Shown here one piece after another: positions 27,065 through 36,181 of a stretch of DNA of 64,000 nt (position 1 is its first letter; each line of letters opens with the position of its first letter). The DNA comes from Reinekea blandensis MED297 (GTDB taxonomy: Bacteria > Pseudomonadota > Gammaproteobacteria > Pseudomonadales > Natronospirillaceae). The DNA lies in contig NZ_CH724151.1 in assembly GCF_000153185.1 (NCBI RefSeq), positions 617,640 to 681,639 of the forward strand, given 5' to 3'. Position numbers and translations under genes: made by a program. The notes below the pieces were generated by a model, which saw only the letters and a list, made by a program, of their open reading frames with translations, had not been told where the DNA came from and made no database searches.

Positions 27065-28612
27065 TCAGTTGCGAGCTTGCTGGCTGTACAGACGCACCAG
27101 CGCCTCGGCAGACATCGGTTTGCCAAAATAGTAGCCTTGGCCATATTGAACGCCCATGTCCCGGAGCGCTTCCCATTGGCGGGCGTTTTCAATGCCTTCT
27201 GCAACGACGAACAGATTCAGCTGGCGGGCAATGTCGACAATGTATGGAATCAGCGACGACTTAATGCTGCCGTCTTCGAGGTCCATAATAAAACTGCGAT
27301 CAATTTTCAGATAATCGGCCTGAAAATCGCGAATCTGATTCAGATTGGAATAGCCGGTACCAAAGTCATCCAGCGCAACGCCATAGCCCTGCGCCTTCAA
27401 CCATTCCAGTTCGGTCTGCGCCTGTTTGCCTTCGAGTTGTTGATCTTCGATCACTTCCAGAACCAGAGTGAAACGGCTGTTTGCCACTGTCGACATCTTC
27501 GCAAAGTCTCGGGTGTAGGCGGCGGCGATGTCCGCCGGGAACAAGTTAAAGTTTACCCGAAAGCCATCCGGCAAGGCGGTTTCAGCACTCAGCTCTGTCA
27601 GCCCTTGCTGAATCATCAGCTTGGTAAAACGCCAGGTTTGGCCACTGCGCGCAACCTCTGGGATAAACTGGTCGGGATACAACGGCTCGTTGGACAGGTG
27701 GCACCGGGCGAGCGCTTCACACCCGACCATCGCACCACTTTTAAGATCGAGTATCGGTTGATACAGATTGTGAAACGCGCGTTGACGCAACGCCCGACGC
27801 ACTTTCGATTCAATCGATTGCGTGCGGGCAATGAGCTTCTGAACAGCAAACGCCACCAGCACGCCGATAAAAAACCATAGGATCACAAACACCAGATACA
27901 GCGTGCGATAGTGATCCAGCCAGGATTGAAAGTCCGATTGAATGCCTAAGCAGTATTGATATTCCGGCAAACAAGTTTCTGAATACTGACTCGTTAAGCT
28001 GAACCGATACCCGCTTTCAGCAAACTGCCCTCGATAAAGGCCTTTTTCACCGGCCACCGAGACCGGTGCTTCGTCACGGGTGTAGACAACTTCCCAGTCA
28101 TTCACCATACCAGGCAATAAATCAAATACCGCCAGGTCAAAGACGGCATCGAAGTCACCGCTGAAGGCAATCAGCGCAGAGTATTGATACTCAAATAACG
28201 TCAGTGGTACATCAACAAATACGGACAAGCCATCCATGCCGATATAGTCGGGTGTACCAACCTCAACGTGGCGATCGAGCTTACCGACGCCCGTGGTACA
28301 GATCACTTGCCCATTGTCGACAAAGCCGATGTCTTTAATGTGTTCGGCTAAGAACAGTTCCCGCCGCATAGCGATCATCGTCTGCTCATCACACCGACCG
28401 GTTGTCTGTGCATTCAGCGTCGACAGCACCAGACGGAACTCTTCGACAACCGACTCAACTTCGGTAAAAAAAATCCGCGCCTGTTCTTCATGCGCTTTGC
28501 GGTAATCCAATAACAGCAGTACGGTCGACAGCGTAATGCCCAGTAAAAACACCACCAGTCCAACAGAAGCGGAGGCAAGTCTGGAAAGTTTCACCGGCGA
28601 TAGAGCGGCCAT
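27065..28612 (-). CDS. CSS-motif EAL-domain c-di-GMP phosphodiesterase
   Basis: A 515-residue membrane protein. One TM segment near residues 15-37 is followed by a periplasmic CSS-motif sensor domain (with TGRCDEQTMIAMRRELF and ICTTG, the region of the regulatory cysteine), a second TM near 240, and a C-terminal EAL domain. The EAL domain is intact: CEALARC, DDFGTGYSNLNQI, KIDRSFI, VAEGIEN and GYYFGKPM. CSS-EAL enzymes hydrolyse c-di-GMP and respond to periplasmic redox state. I chose the ATG at 28612, which starts just before the first TM; a longer frame to 28678 exists. It is first in an operon with the GGDEF gene. Confidence 0.9.
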   Translation of the reverse strand: MAALSPVKLSRLASASVGLVVFLLGITLSTVLLLLDYRKAHEEQARIFFTEVESVVEEFRLVLSTLNAQTTGRCDEQTMIAMRRELFLAEHIKDIGFVDNGQVICTTGVGKLDRHVEVGTPDYIGMDGLSVFVDVPLTLFEYQYSALIAFSGDFDAVFDLAVFDLLPGMVNDWEVVYTRDEAPVSVAGEKGLYRGQFAESGYRFSLTSQYSETCLPEYQYCLGIQSDFQSWLDHYRTLYLVFVILWFFIGVLVAFAVQKLIARTQSIESKVRRALRQRAFHNLYQPILDLKSGAMVGCEALARCHLSNEPLYPDQFIPEVARSGQTWRFTKLMIQQGLTELSAETALPDGFRVNFNLFPADIAAAYTRDFAKMSTVANSRFTLVLEVIEDQQLEGKQAQTELEWLKAQGYGVALDDFGTGYSNLNQIRDFQADYLKIDRSFIMDLEDGSIKSSLIPYIVDIARQLNLFVVAEGIENARQWEALRDMGVQYGQGYYFGKPMSAEALVRLYSQQARN

Positions 28613-28723
28613 ACGGTAACAACCTTTACTGCAGGATGAAGGCTTACTTAGCATCAGAAACCGATGGACGAAGCCCAATTATTAAACGTTCCATTGAGCT
28701 TAGCCCAAACTTCGGCTTTCAGC

Positions 28724-29188
28724 CTAACCCTCTTCGGATTCAGGCGTCGAAAGGTCCTTAACCAAAAAGATTTTATCAACACCTTCTGTGGGGAAATCCT
28801 GAAACCGACCTGTTTCAACAAACCCAAGCTTGGCGTAGAAACCGGGCGCCTGAAAGGTGTAGGTATCGAGATACACCCGATAAATGCCCAACGCGCGCGC
28901 TTCCGTTTCAACCTGCTGGATCAGCATCGAGCCTAATCCATGTCCACGGGCGGACTCGTCTATCCACAGATAATCGACATGGAAGCTGCTCATGTGCGCC
29001 TGACCATACAAGCCCGCAATCAGCTCATCCTGATCGTTTCTGACCGTCCATAGTCGGCGCTGACGGGTAAAACCCGGCAGATGGGCCATGTTGTAAGCAT
29101 CCAGTCCATCATAGAGTTCACCAACGTCCGAGGGGCTTGGATCGGAGTTCATGCTCATGGTTTGTTGAAAGCGACGCTGATCGGTCAT
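28724..29188 (-). CDS. GNAT family N-acetyltransferase
   Basis: A 155-residue GNAT protein. The acetyl-CoA loop ESARGHGLGSMLIQQVE and the C-terminal YLDTYTFQAPGFYAKLGF are typical; VDYLWIDES is the preceding strand. This subgroup often acts on small amines or antibiotics, but the substrate is unknown. The start is the ATG at 29188, seven bases after GGAGGG; that site lies inside the end of the SDR gene, whose stop is one base before this start. The pair is therefore tightly coupled, downstream of an AraC-type regulator gene. Confidence 0.85.
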   Translation of the reverse strand: MTDQRRFQQTMSMNSDPSPSDVGELYDGLDAYNMAHLPGFTRQRRLWTVRNDQDELIAGLYGQAHMSSFHVDYLWIDESARGHGLGSMLIQQVETEARALGIYRVYLDTYTFQAPGFYAKLGFVETGRFQDFPTEGVDKIFLVKDLSTPESEEG

Positions 29189-29189
29189 G

Positions 29190-29957
29190 TTATAGCCCTC
29201 CGGATGGGTCGATAAAACTGCCAGTGACAAACGATGAGGCGTCGCTGGCCAGCCAGACAATGGCTTCGGCGACTTCGGAAGGCCGGCCGCCACGCTTCAT
29301 GGGGATGCGCTCGGCAAGCCGGTCGACCCGGCCGGGTTCGCCCCCATCGGCATGAATCTCGGTATAGATCAGTCCGGGGCGTACGGCATTCACGCGTATC
29401 CCTTCATCGGCGACCTCAAGTGCCAAGCCTCGTGTCAGTGAGTCGATCGCGCCTTTCGACGCCGCGTAATCGACGTACTCGTTGGGTGAACCGCTCTTTG
29501 ATGCCCCGGACGAGACATTCACGATCGCGCCGCCTTGCCCACCGTGACGCGTCGACATCCGCCGAACCGCCGCCCGGCAACACAAAAAGCAACTCAACAC
29601 GTTGGTGTTCAGGACCTGGGTAAACCGTTCGACGCTGATGTCTGCCAGACGACTCTGTTGTTTGAGCACACCCACATTATTGACCAGTACCTTTAACGTG
29701 CCGGGAAGCGAGTCGATCTGTTCAAACAGAGCCGTCACTTCCGATTCCTTTGAAACGTCCGCTTGAATCGCCCAGGCGGTGCCGCCGAACTCAGCAATTC
29801 GATCTCGAACCTCATAAGCGGCTGCGGTGTTTTGATGATAGTTTACGATGACGGCATAGCCCGCCCGGGCCAGTTGCACCGCTGTCGCGGCGCCAATGCC
29901 ACGGCTGGCACCCGTAACCAGTGCAATAGGAGTCGGAGAGGGTTGAGATTCGGTCAT
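29190..29957 (-). CDS. SDR family NAD(P)-dependent oxidoreductase
   Basis: A 255-residue classical short-chain dehydrogenase with TGASRGIG near residue 15, NNVG in place of NNAG, and the catalytic YVDYAASKGAID (Tyr and Lys four apart). It resembles the glucose-dehydrogenase/FabG-like subgroup; the substrate is unknown. It sits 13 bp after the AraC-GyrI regulator gene and directly before the GNAT gene on the same strand, so the three probably form one transcript. Confidence 0.88.
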   Translation of the reverse strand: MTESQPSPTPIALVTGASRGIGAATAVQLARAGYAVIVNYHQNTAAAYEVRDRIAEFGGTAWAIQADVSKESEVTALFEQIDSLPGTLKVLVNNVGVLKQQSRLADISVERFTQVLNTNVLSCFLCCRAAVRRMSTRHGGQGGAIVNVSSGASKSGSPNEYVDYAASKGAIDSLTRGLALEVADEGIRVNAVRPGLIYTEIHADGGEPGRVDRLAERIPMKRGGRPSEVAEAIVWLASDASSFVTGSFIDPSGGL

Positions 29958-29970
29958 AGCAGGTACTTAT

Positions 29971-30864
29971 TCAGGTTTTGGGTTGTATCGGTAACACGTA
30001 GCGAGAATGCAAACGGGGCACGGTAAAGTCCGACACGTTTTCAAAATACTCGTAGTCGTGTCCACCGGCTCGGGTGTACTGGGAGTTCGGTAACCAGTAA
30101 CCATAAATAAAATCGACGGTTTGTGCGACGGTGTCTTCTGTGCCGGAGTAGATATCAAACATTGCCACTTGCTGCGCCGGAAAGCTCAGAGCCACCATCC
30201 CCTCGCCCGGGTCGGCAATCGGTTGCTGAACGCCCGCACCGGCCAGATAAAAAAGCGAATCTTCGGTGAAGGTCCCACTTGGGCTGACCATCAGGCCAAA
30301 GTATTCGCCCGGCACTCGCCCGGGTAACGCCGCTTCGACACTCAGCAGATCGGTCCAGGGGGTAAACAACAGGTCGCAATAGTCAACATCCGACACAAAA
30401 GGCGAAGGAATGGCGATCTGTTGTCCAATCAAATGCTGCTCAGGCCGTTCAGTGATCACCGGGTTCTGATCCATACCATCAGCCAGATGTTGAAACAGCT
30501 CCAGAGTCAGTAGCGGTTTTTCGCGCAGGGTGATCGCCGGGCGCTCGGCGCGAAACGCTTTAGGCGTGACGTTGAAATAGGCTTTAAAAGAGCGGCTGAA
30601 GGCTTCGTGAGAATTAAATCCGACGCTGACGGCAATATCGATGACACTGCGACGGGACTCCAGCAGCAACTGTGCTGCGCGGGTCAGGCGGCGCCCCCGG
30701 ATATATCCCCCCAAGGTGTCTCCGATCAGGGACTTGAACGTCCGCTGGAAATGCCAGGGCGACATATGAAACGCATCGGCCAGCCCCAGAACGTTTACGT
30801 CGTCGGCGAGATTGGCCTCAATGCGATCGACCAGTGTCTGAATGTGTTGAAATGTCACCTGCAT
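29971..30864 (-). CDS. AraC-family regulator with GyrI-like effector domain
   Basis: A 297-residue transcription regulator. The N-terminal 110 residues hold the two helix-turn-helix motifs of AraC/XylS proteins (LADAFHMSPWHFQRTFK and DIAVSVGFNSHEAFSRSFKAY). Residues about 140-297 form a GyrI-like (AraC effector-binding) domain that binds small ligands in relatives such as Rob and BmrR. It is likely a ligand-responsive activator. The divergent DUF4386/dehydrogenase operon and the SDR and GNAT genes behind it are the obvious target candidates. Confidence 0.88.
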   Translation of the reverse strand: MQVTFQHIQTLVDRIEANLADDVNVLGLADAFHMSPWHFQRTFKSLIGDTLGGYIRGRRLTRAAQLLLESRRSVIDIAVSVGFNSHEAFSRSFKAYFNVTPKAFRAERPAITLREKPLLTLELFQHLADGMDQNPVITERPEQHLIGQQIAIPSPFVSDVDYCDLLFTPWTDLLSVEAALPGRVPGEYFGLMVSPSGTFTEDSLFYLAGAGVQQPIADPGEGMVALSFPAQQVAMFDIYSGTEDTVAQTVDFIYGYWLPNSQYTRAGGHDYEYFENVSDFTVPRLHSRYVLPIQPKT

Positions 30865-30996
30865 CCGTCGTCACCCCTGTGCAAAACGCGCATTGGTTGC
30901 CATCAATTGAGCACAAACTATCAAAAACCAACGAACCCGTCAGAATAATCTCTTCACCATCGTTCACCCCCTAACCACAACGATGGAGAAACCACG

Positions 30997-31740
30997 ATGA
31001 CGACCACCCCTACTGTCCCACACTCGCCGGTCACGCTGGCCAGAATCGGCGGCCTGTTGTACTTAGGCATCATTGTTTTCGGACTGTTCAGTGAAGTTGG
31101 CGTTCGCGCTGCGCTGGCCGTTCCAAATGACCCGGCGGCGACCGCCGACAACATCCTGAACAATGCCCTGCTGTTCCGAATCGCCTTTGTTGCCGATCTG
31201 GGCATGTTGATGTTTGACCTGTCGCTGGCGCTGATTTTCTACAAACTGCTTAAGCCCACCAGCCCAACTCTGGCCATGGCCGCCTTGCTGACCCGGCTGG
31301 CGATGGACGCAACGCTGGGCCTGAACATGATGAACCACTTCCTCGCCCTGATGGTGCTGGACGCGCCCGTCTATATGAATGTGTTTTCCCTCGATCAGCT
31401 ACAGGCAGTCGCCCTGTTCGGCCTGGAAGCGCATGCCGTTGGTTACTCCATCGGGTTAATCTTCTTTGCGTTCCACTGTCTGGTCCTTGGCTATCTGCTG
31501 TTTCGCTCTGCGTTGTTCCCGTCCATTTTCGGTCCATTGCTGGCGTTGGCGTTTGGCAGCTATCTGATTGACAGTGGTGCGAAATTTCTTATTGCCGGTT
31601 ACAGCTCAAACGATTACCCGTTCATCATGTTCCCAGCGCTCATTGCGGAAGTGTCACTGTGCCTTTGGCTGTTGATAAAAGGGGTTCGACGACCCGATAC
31701 GACTCACGACGCACCCCAATCATCATCCTCAGCGGCCTGA
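30997..31740 (+). CDS. DUF4386 domain membrane protein
   Basis: A 247-residue inner-membrane protein with about six TM segments, matching DUF4386: LARIGGLLYLGIIVFGLFSEVGVRAAL at the N-terminus, NNALLFRIAFVADLGMLMFDLSLAL and the SALFPSIFGPLLALAFGSYL segment. The function is unknown. The start ATG at 30997 follows GGAG by eight bases. It is divergent from the AraC-GyrI regulator and 12 bp upstream of a dehydrogenase gene, so the two form an operon. Confidence 0.85.
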   Translation: MTTTPTVPHSPVTLARIGGLLYLGIIVFGLFSEVGVRAALAVPNDPAATADNILNNALLFRIAFVADLGMLMFDLSLALIFYKLLKPTSPTLAMAALLTRLAMDATLGLNMMNHFLALMVLDAPVYMNVFSLDQLQAVALFGLEAHAVGYSIGLIFFAFHCLVLGYLLFRSALFPSIFGPLLALAFGSYLIDSGAKFLIAGYSSNDYPFIMFPALIAEVSLCLWLLIKGVRRPDTTHDAPQSSSSAA

Positions 31741-31752
31741 AGGAGAGCAACC

Positions 31753-32661
31753 ATGCAAGCCATGATTTTTAGTAAAAAAGCCCGTCCACCCAAAGCAACC
31801 TTGCAGATGTGGATAACGCCCACACCCGGTGCGACGGAGTTGCGTGTTCGGGTGGACTCAATCACCCTGAATGCGGGTGATCGCGCCCGGATGGACATGG
31901 GGCTGATCAGCAAGAAAACTCCGATTCCCGGGTCGGAGTTCTCCGGCACCGTGGAAGCCACCGGAGATCGGGTGACTCGCTTTCGGCTCGGCGATGAGGT
32001 GTTCGGTTATATCAACAGCGGCGCCCATGCGGAATACCTCACCATCGATCAGGACGCGATGGTTCAGCACAAGCCGCTGAGCTGGCGTCATGAGGATGCC
32101 GCCGCCGTGCCCTATGGCGCGATGGCAGCCCTGTCGTTTCTGGAAACGGCGAACCTTAAGGCCGGCCAGTCCATACTGATTAATGGCGCCACCGGCGTAG
32201 TCGGCCAATACGCCGTGCAACTGGCGAAACTGGCTGGCGCTGAGGTGTGGGGGACCGGAGGCGATTCATCGAAACTGGCGGCCCTCGCGTTGGCGGGCAC
32301 CCTCAACTACCGACACCAATCCATCGATGCACTGGCAACAAGGTTTGATGTCATTTTCGACGTTAAAGGCAACCTGGCGTTCAACGCGGTCCGCCCGATG
32401 CTTAAACCCAAGGGCCGCATGGTCACGACCAACTTTGGTTTAGGCACTCTGCTGACCATGGTCCGCTCAGTTCTGTTGCCTGGACCGGCGTTCCGTACCG
32501 GCATTGCGAAATATACGCCAGTACGGCTGACCCGGTTAACCGGGCTGATGGAAAGTGGCGCCTTACGTCCGATTCGCCACCAGGCCTTCCCGATTCAAGC
32601 GGTTGAGCAGGCTTATCGTCATGGATACCAGGATCCAGCCTGGGTTGCCCAACAGCCTTAA
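31753..32661 (+). CDS. Zinc-free medium-chain (quinone oxidoreductase-like) dehydrogenase
   Basis: A 302-residue member of the medium-chain dehydrogenase/reductase superfamily. The GroES-like N-terminal half has PIPGSEFSGTVEATGDRVTRFRLGDEVFG, and the Rossmann domain has NGATGVVGQYAVQLAKLAGAEV. The cysteine and histidine ligands of catalytic and structural zinc are absent, as in quinone oxidoreductases, so it probably reduces quinones or enones with NADPH. AAGGAGAGC precedes the ATG. It is the second gene of an operon with the DUF4386 protein. Confidence 0.88.
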   Translation: MQAMIFSKKARPPKATLQMWITPTPGATELRVRVDSITLNAGDRARMDMGLISKKTPIPGSEFSGTVEATGDRVTRFRLGDEVFGYINSGAHAEYLTIDQDAMVQHKPLSWRHEDAAAVPYGAMAALSFLETANLKAGQSILINGATGVVGQYAVQLAKLAGAEVWGTGGDSSKLAALALAGTLNYRHQSIDALATRFDVIFDVKGNLAFNAVRPMLKPKGRMVTTNFGLGTLLTMVRSVLLPGPAFRTGIAKYTPVRLTRLTGLMESGALRPIRHQAFPIQAVEQAYRHGYQDPAWVAQQP

Positions 32662-32686
32662 CTCTTCCCCGCATTTCAATGCTTTT

Positions 32687-32716
32687 GTTTGTCCGGTGGT
32701 GACGCGCCGGACAAAC
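32687..32716 (+). terminator. Strong hairpin after the dehydrogenase gene
   Basis: GTTTGTCCGG and CCGGACAAAC form a perfect 10-bp stem with a 10-nt loop, 26 bp after the stop codon. No T-run follows, so it may terminate weakly or only stabilise the RNA end. Confidence 0.5.
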
Positions 32717-32860
32717 GTCTCTGACCGAACAGAGTTCTTCGTCTTCCTCTGCTGAGTTTCTGAACAATTAACTGACCCTGGTCAAGATTCTACCCGCGCT
32801 CTTATTTAGAGTAATTACTCAAACAATAAGATTTTGATGTCGTTCATTGAGGAGGTCACG

Positions 32861-33745
32861 ATGAACATACCGGTATGGCAATACCCACTTACCATGGGTG
32901 GCTATATTTTGCTGTTGCTCGGCTTGGTCGAGTTGATGCGCAAGCAACCCAAGTTTGCGTTGGTGTTCTGGCTGCTGTCGTTGCTCAGCTTTCCGTTCTG
33001 GTTTGAGTATCTGGATGGTTGGTTCCGTTGGGCAAAAACGCTCAGCGTGTTATTACCAACCGCCTTGGTGGTCGGCTTTGCCCGCATTGCCTGGATGTAC
33101 AAAGACAACCCTCATCGGTTCTGGCAATTCTTTCGCGGCGATTGGGTGCTAAAATTCTTATACGGCATTCTGTTTCTGAACATTGCCGAAGCGACCTTAA
33201 AGGATTTTGCCACCGCCAATTACTTTAACGCCATCTGCGGTGTCATTCTCTGCATTACCATTCCGTTCCCACGCTATAAACACGGTGAACGGGTCTATTG
33301 GGTCATCGGTAAAGACAAACCCAACGATCTGCTGTTCTACTCCACCGCCGCCTGGAACTTCCTGTATACCACCTGGAATATGGCGTTCGTGTATGGTGAA
33401 GCCGGCTCGTACTTTGCTGCATCCATGTGCATCCTGATTGCCGCTGAGCTCTATCCGGTGCTGAAGAAACGCCCCGAGCTGTACATCATTGCCCGGGTTT
33501 ATACGCTGGCCTTCCATATTCTGGTGCGCTCCTGCAGTGAAGTCTTTGTGCCACTGATGGATTCGGGCACCTGGATGAATGACAACGTGCTCTGGACCTG
33601 GGGCCTGATTAACCTGATTCTGCATGTGCCGTTTGCCATTTGGTATTTCCGCAACAAACGCCACAGTGCAACCAAAGAGCCGCCCTTTGGCAATCGCCCA
33701 CCCCCTCTGGCGAAAGACTACCCGACCAGCCGCGCCTTTGCGTGA
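32861..33745 (+). CDS. Multi-pass membrane protein (possibly DUF5692)
   Basis: A 294-residue inner-membrane protein with about eight hydrophobic segments separated by short polar loops, rich in Trp and Phe (FPFWFEYLDGWFRWAKTLSV, ICITIPFPRYKHGERVYWVIG). The layout suggests DUF5692, a family of unknown function, but I am not certain. The ATG at 32861 is preceded by GAGGAGG; a start 27 bp upstream is less likely. It is followed 75 bp later by a TetR gene on the same strand. Confidence 0.6.
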   Translation: MNIPVWQYPLTMGGYILLLLGLVELMRKQPKFALVFWLLSLLSFPFWFEYLDGWFRWAKTLSVLLPTALVVGFARIAWMYKDNPHRFWQFFRGDWVLKFLYGILFLNIAEATLKDFATANYFNAICGVILCITIPFPRYKHGERVYWVIGKDKPNDLLFYSTAAWNFLYTTWNMAFVYGEAGSYFAASMCILIAAELYPVLKKRPELYIIARVYTLAFHILVRSCSEVFVPLMDSGTWMNDNVLWTWGLINLILHVPFAIWYFRNKRHSATKEPPFGNRPPPLAKDYPTSRAFA

Positions 33746-33761
33746 TCATCGGGCCTGGTTT

Positions 33762-33801
33762 CTGGTACCCTAGGTGTTCTAATAAAAAAAATGGGTACCA
33801 G
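33762..33801. promoter_or_regulatory. Inverted repeat upstream of tetR-type gene (possible operator)
   Basis: CTGGTACCC (33762-33770) and GGGTACCAG (33793-33801) are perfect 9-bp inverted arms around 22 AT-rich bases. The right arm ends 19 bp before the TetR start codon, the usual place for an autoregulatory operator. A weak terminator for the upstream gene is the alternative. Confidence 0.5.
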
Positions 33802-33820
33802 GACACCATCCTGACGTCAC

Positions 33821-34453
33821 ATGAAAACAAAAGATAAAATTATTCAGGTCAGTCTCAGACTGTTTAATGAAAAAGGCGAACGTTCCATTACCACGAACCA
33901 CATCGCCGATGAGATGGGAATCAGCCCCGGGCTGCTCTATTACCACTTTACCAATAAAGAAGCGATCATCCGCGCGATCTTCGAGCAATACACCGATTAC
34001 ATTACACAATCGATTGTACCGCCCGATGAGCACAGCGACGCTGAAGAATTTCTGCGCCAGTACTGCGAACAGATTTTTGACAGCATCTGGCGCTTTCGCT
34101 TTCTGCACGCCAACATGCCGATTCTTCTGGAAAAGGACAACGAACTGATTTGCCAGTATCTGCAAACGCACAAATATCTGGAAGAACGCGCCAGCGAAGC
34201 GTTGCACTGGTTGATAGAACACGACCTGATTCAGATCGATGAGGCTCAGATTGCAATTCTGGTGGATCTGATGCGTCTGGTGACCGGGTTCTGGGTGGGC
34301 TTTTCGATGATCAACCAAAAACGCCAGCGCCTGACCCGAAAACAGGTATCACAGGGCATCATTCATCTGATTGCTCTGCTCGAACCGTATGGCACGGCTC
34401 AAGGCGAGCGGCTGTTTGCATCACTGAAAGAGCCCTACCTCAAACGAGCCTGA
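33821..34453 (+). CDS. TetR/AcrR family transcriptional regulator
   Basis: A 210-residue repressor-type protein. The N-terminal 50 residues form the TetR helix-turn-helix (SITTNHIADEMGISPGLLYYHFTNKEAI), and the C-terminal helical domain, which binds the ligand, contains FRFLHANMPILLEKDNELI. The ligand is unknown. The target is probably its own promoter and perhaps the EamA transporter gene 97 bp downstream, whose promoter carries a separate inverted repeat. Confidence 0.88.
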   Translation: MKTKDKIIQVSLRLFNEKGERSITTNHIADEMGISPGLLYYHFTNKEAIIRAIFEQYTDYITQSIVPPDEHSDAEEFLRQYCEQIFDSIWRFRFLHANMPILLEKDNELICQYLQTHKYLEERASEALHWLIEHDLIQIDEAQIAILVDLMRLVTGFWVGFSMINQKRQRLTRKQVSQGIIHLIALLEPYGTAQGERLFASLKEPYLKRA

Positions 34454-34485
34454 GGGGCACCTCTAAAGCCAAACACCGAAAGTGG

Positions 34486-34533
34486 CCGACATTCGGCGCG
34501 CGCTGTGGTTTACTGCCGACCCTCACAGCGCGC
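34486..34533 (+). promoter_or_regulatory. Promoter with overlapping inverted repeat for EamA gene
   Basis: CCGACA (34486-34491), a 17-bp spacer and TTTACT (34509-34514) form a plausible sigma-70 promoter. A perfect 10-bp inverted repeat, GCGCGCTGTG (34498-34507) and CACAGCGCGC (34524-34533), spans the spacer and the expected transcription start. That is a typical repressor position, or it forms a 5' hairpin in the mRNA. Confidence 0.5.
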
Positions 34534-34550
34534 AGATACCGGAGAACGCC

Positions 34551-35444
34551 ATGCAACGACTCGATGCCATCTTATTATTGCTTCTGTCAGCAATCTGGGG
34601 CGCATCGTTTCTGTTTATGCGCATTGCATCTCCGGAGTTCGGCCCGATCGCTCTGATTCTGGTGCGCATGGGCGTGGCCTTCTTAACGTTAACGCCTTTT
34701 CTGTTGAACCGTGCATTTCGCCAAAAAATCATCAGCCATGCCGGGCCATTGGCTATTTTAGGCATTTTGAATCAGGTCATTCCTTTTACGCTGCTGTCCT
34801 TCGCAACGCTGCGCCTGGAAGCCGGCTTTACGTCCTTGATTAACGCCACCACGCCAATCTTCACAGCCATCGTGGCAGTACTGTTCTTTGCGTCCCCCAT
34901 CAACCGACAGCAGCTTCTGGGGCTCATTGTGGCGTTTGCGGGCATGTTTGTACTGTCGGCCGACAAACTGAACTTCCACACCGGCGGCACCGGCTGGGCT
35001 ATTCTGGCCGGGCTCGGGGCCACCTTTTGCTACGGTCTGGCGGTTAACTATTCGCACCGCACCATGAGTGGCCTCAATGCCCGGGAAATTGCTGTCGGCA
35101 GCATGTTTTTCAGTTCACTGGTCCTGCTGGTACCAGGGTTGTGGTTCTGGCCGGAACAAAACCCGGGGCTGTCGGCGTGGATCTCAGCATTGCTGCTGGC
35201 CACCTTTTGCACCTCTTTGGCCTTTCTGCTCTTTTATCGGGTTCTGCGCAGCGCCGGCGCGGTGGCCAGCAGTACAGTCACCTTTATGGTACCGGTCTTT
35301 GCGGTTGGATGGGGCGTGATGCTGCTGGGTGAAGCCATCACGCCACGATTGATTCTGGGCATGCTGATTACCCTGGCAGGGACGGCCTTGACGGTCCAGA
35401 TCGTTCGAATCCAGCGCTTGCAGCCGAAGCCACTGGACTCATAA
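34551..35444 (+). CDS. EamA/DMT-family transporter
   Basis: A 297-residue inner-membrane protein with ten predicted helices in two EamA repeats. It starts LDAILLLLLSAIWGASFLFMRIASPEFGP, the usual signature, and continues TPIFTAIVAVLFF and AGAVASSTVTFMVPVFAVGWGVMLLGE. Family members export amino acids or other metabolites. The ATG at 34551 is preceded by GGAG. Its 3' end overlaps the convergent ubiG gene by 6 bp. Confidence 0.88.
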   Translation: MQRLDAILLLLLSAIWGASFLFMRIASPEFGPIALILVRMGVAFLTLTPFLLNRAFRQKIISHAGPLAILGILNQVIPFTLLSFATLRLEAGFTSLINATTPIFTAIVAVLFFASPINRQQLLGLIVAFAGMFVLSADKLNFHTGGTGWAILAGLGATFCYGLAVNYSHRTMSGLNAREIAVGSMFFSSLVLLVPGLWFWPEQNPGLSAWISALLLATFCTSLAFLLFYRVLRSAGAVASSTVTFMVPVFAVGWGVMLLGEAITPRLILGMLITLAGTALTVQIVRIQRLQPKPLDS

Positions 35445-36179
35445 AGTGCCGGTTTTTTCTGCCATCAGCATGTAATTAACCCAAGTCACGGGAATCAGGC
35501 GCATGTTTCGTTTCAGCGGGTTTACGGCGACGCCTTCGCGGGCTGTTACCTTCAAACCACCCAGCGCCAAATAGCGTCGAATCTCTTCGGGCTTCTGCAA
35601 CTTACCGTACTGATGCGTGCCTTTCGGCAAGTACCCGGTGATGTATTCTGCGCCAATGATGGCAATCAGAAATGACAGCCAGTTGCGGTTAATGGTGGCG
35701 ACAAACTGGGTTCCGCCGGGCTTCACCAACGCGTTACACTGGGCCATAAACAGATCCACATTGGCAACATGTTCAACCACCTCCATGTTGAACACGATAT
35801 CGTATTGGTCGCCGCGCCGGACCAGTGCATCCGTTTCGATGCATTCGTAGGTGACGGCCAGGTTCTGAGCCTTTGCATGTCGACGGGCCACTTCAATATT
35901 GCGAGCGACCACGTCCACCCCATGCACCTGAGCCCCCAGACGGGCAAGCGCTTCGCTTAGAATGCCGCCGCCACAACCAACATCCAAAACATGCAGACCT
36001 TGCAGAGGCTGCTCTGAATCGGCCATTGGGTGACGCTTTCGCCATTGTTCTGCGATCCAACGCGTCCGCAGCTGGTTCAATTGGTGCAGCGGCCAGAAAG
36101 GACCATCCGGTTGCCACCAGGTATCGGCTAGGCGGCGGTAATAGTCGGCTTCTTTCAGGTCGATGGTTGAATCGGACAT
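35439..36179 (-). CDS. ubiG: UbiG-type O-methyltransferase (ubiquinone biosynthesis)
   Basis: A 246-residue class I SAM methyltransferase resembling UbiG, which methylates two hydroxyl groups in ubiquinone synthesis. Seen are the N-terminal YYRRLADTWWQPDGPFWPLHQLN, motif I LDVGCGGGILSEALARLG, VFNMEVVEHVANVDLF, and the C-terminal LKVTAREGVAVNPLKRNMRL. Two ATGs compete: 36182, overlapping the previous stop as TGATG, and 36179, six bases after GGGAGG and preferred. A related SAM methyltransferase is the alternative, because some UbiG positions differ. It is coupled to the DUF3429 gene upstream. Confidence 0.78.
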   Translation of the reverse strand: MSDSTIDLKEADYYRRLADTWWQPDGPFWPLHQLNQLRTRWIAEQWRKRHPMADSEQPLQGLHVLDVGCGGGILSEALARLGAQVHGVDVVARNIEVARRHAKAQNLAVTYECIETDALVRRGDQYDIVFNMEVVEHVANVDLFMAQCNALVKPGGTQFVATINRNWLSFLIAIIGAEYITGYLPKGTHQYGKLQKPEEIRRYLALGGLKVTAREGVAVNPLKRNMRLIPVTWVNYMLMAEKTGTL

Positions 36180-36181
36180 CA

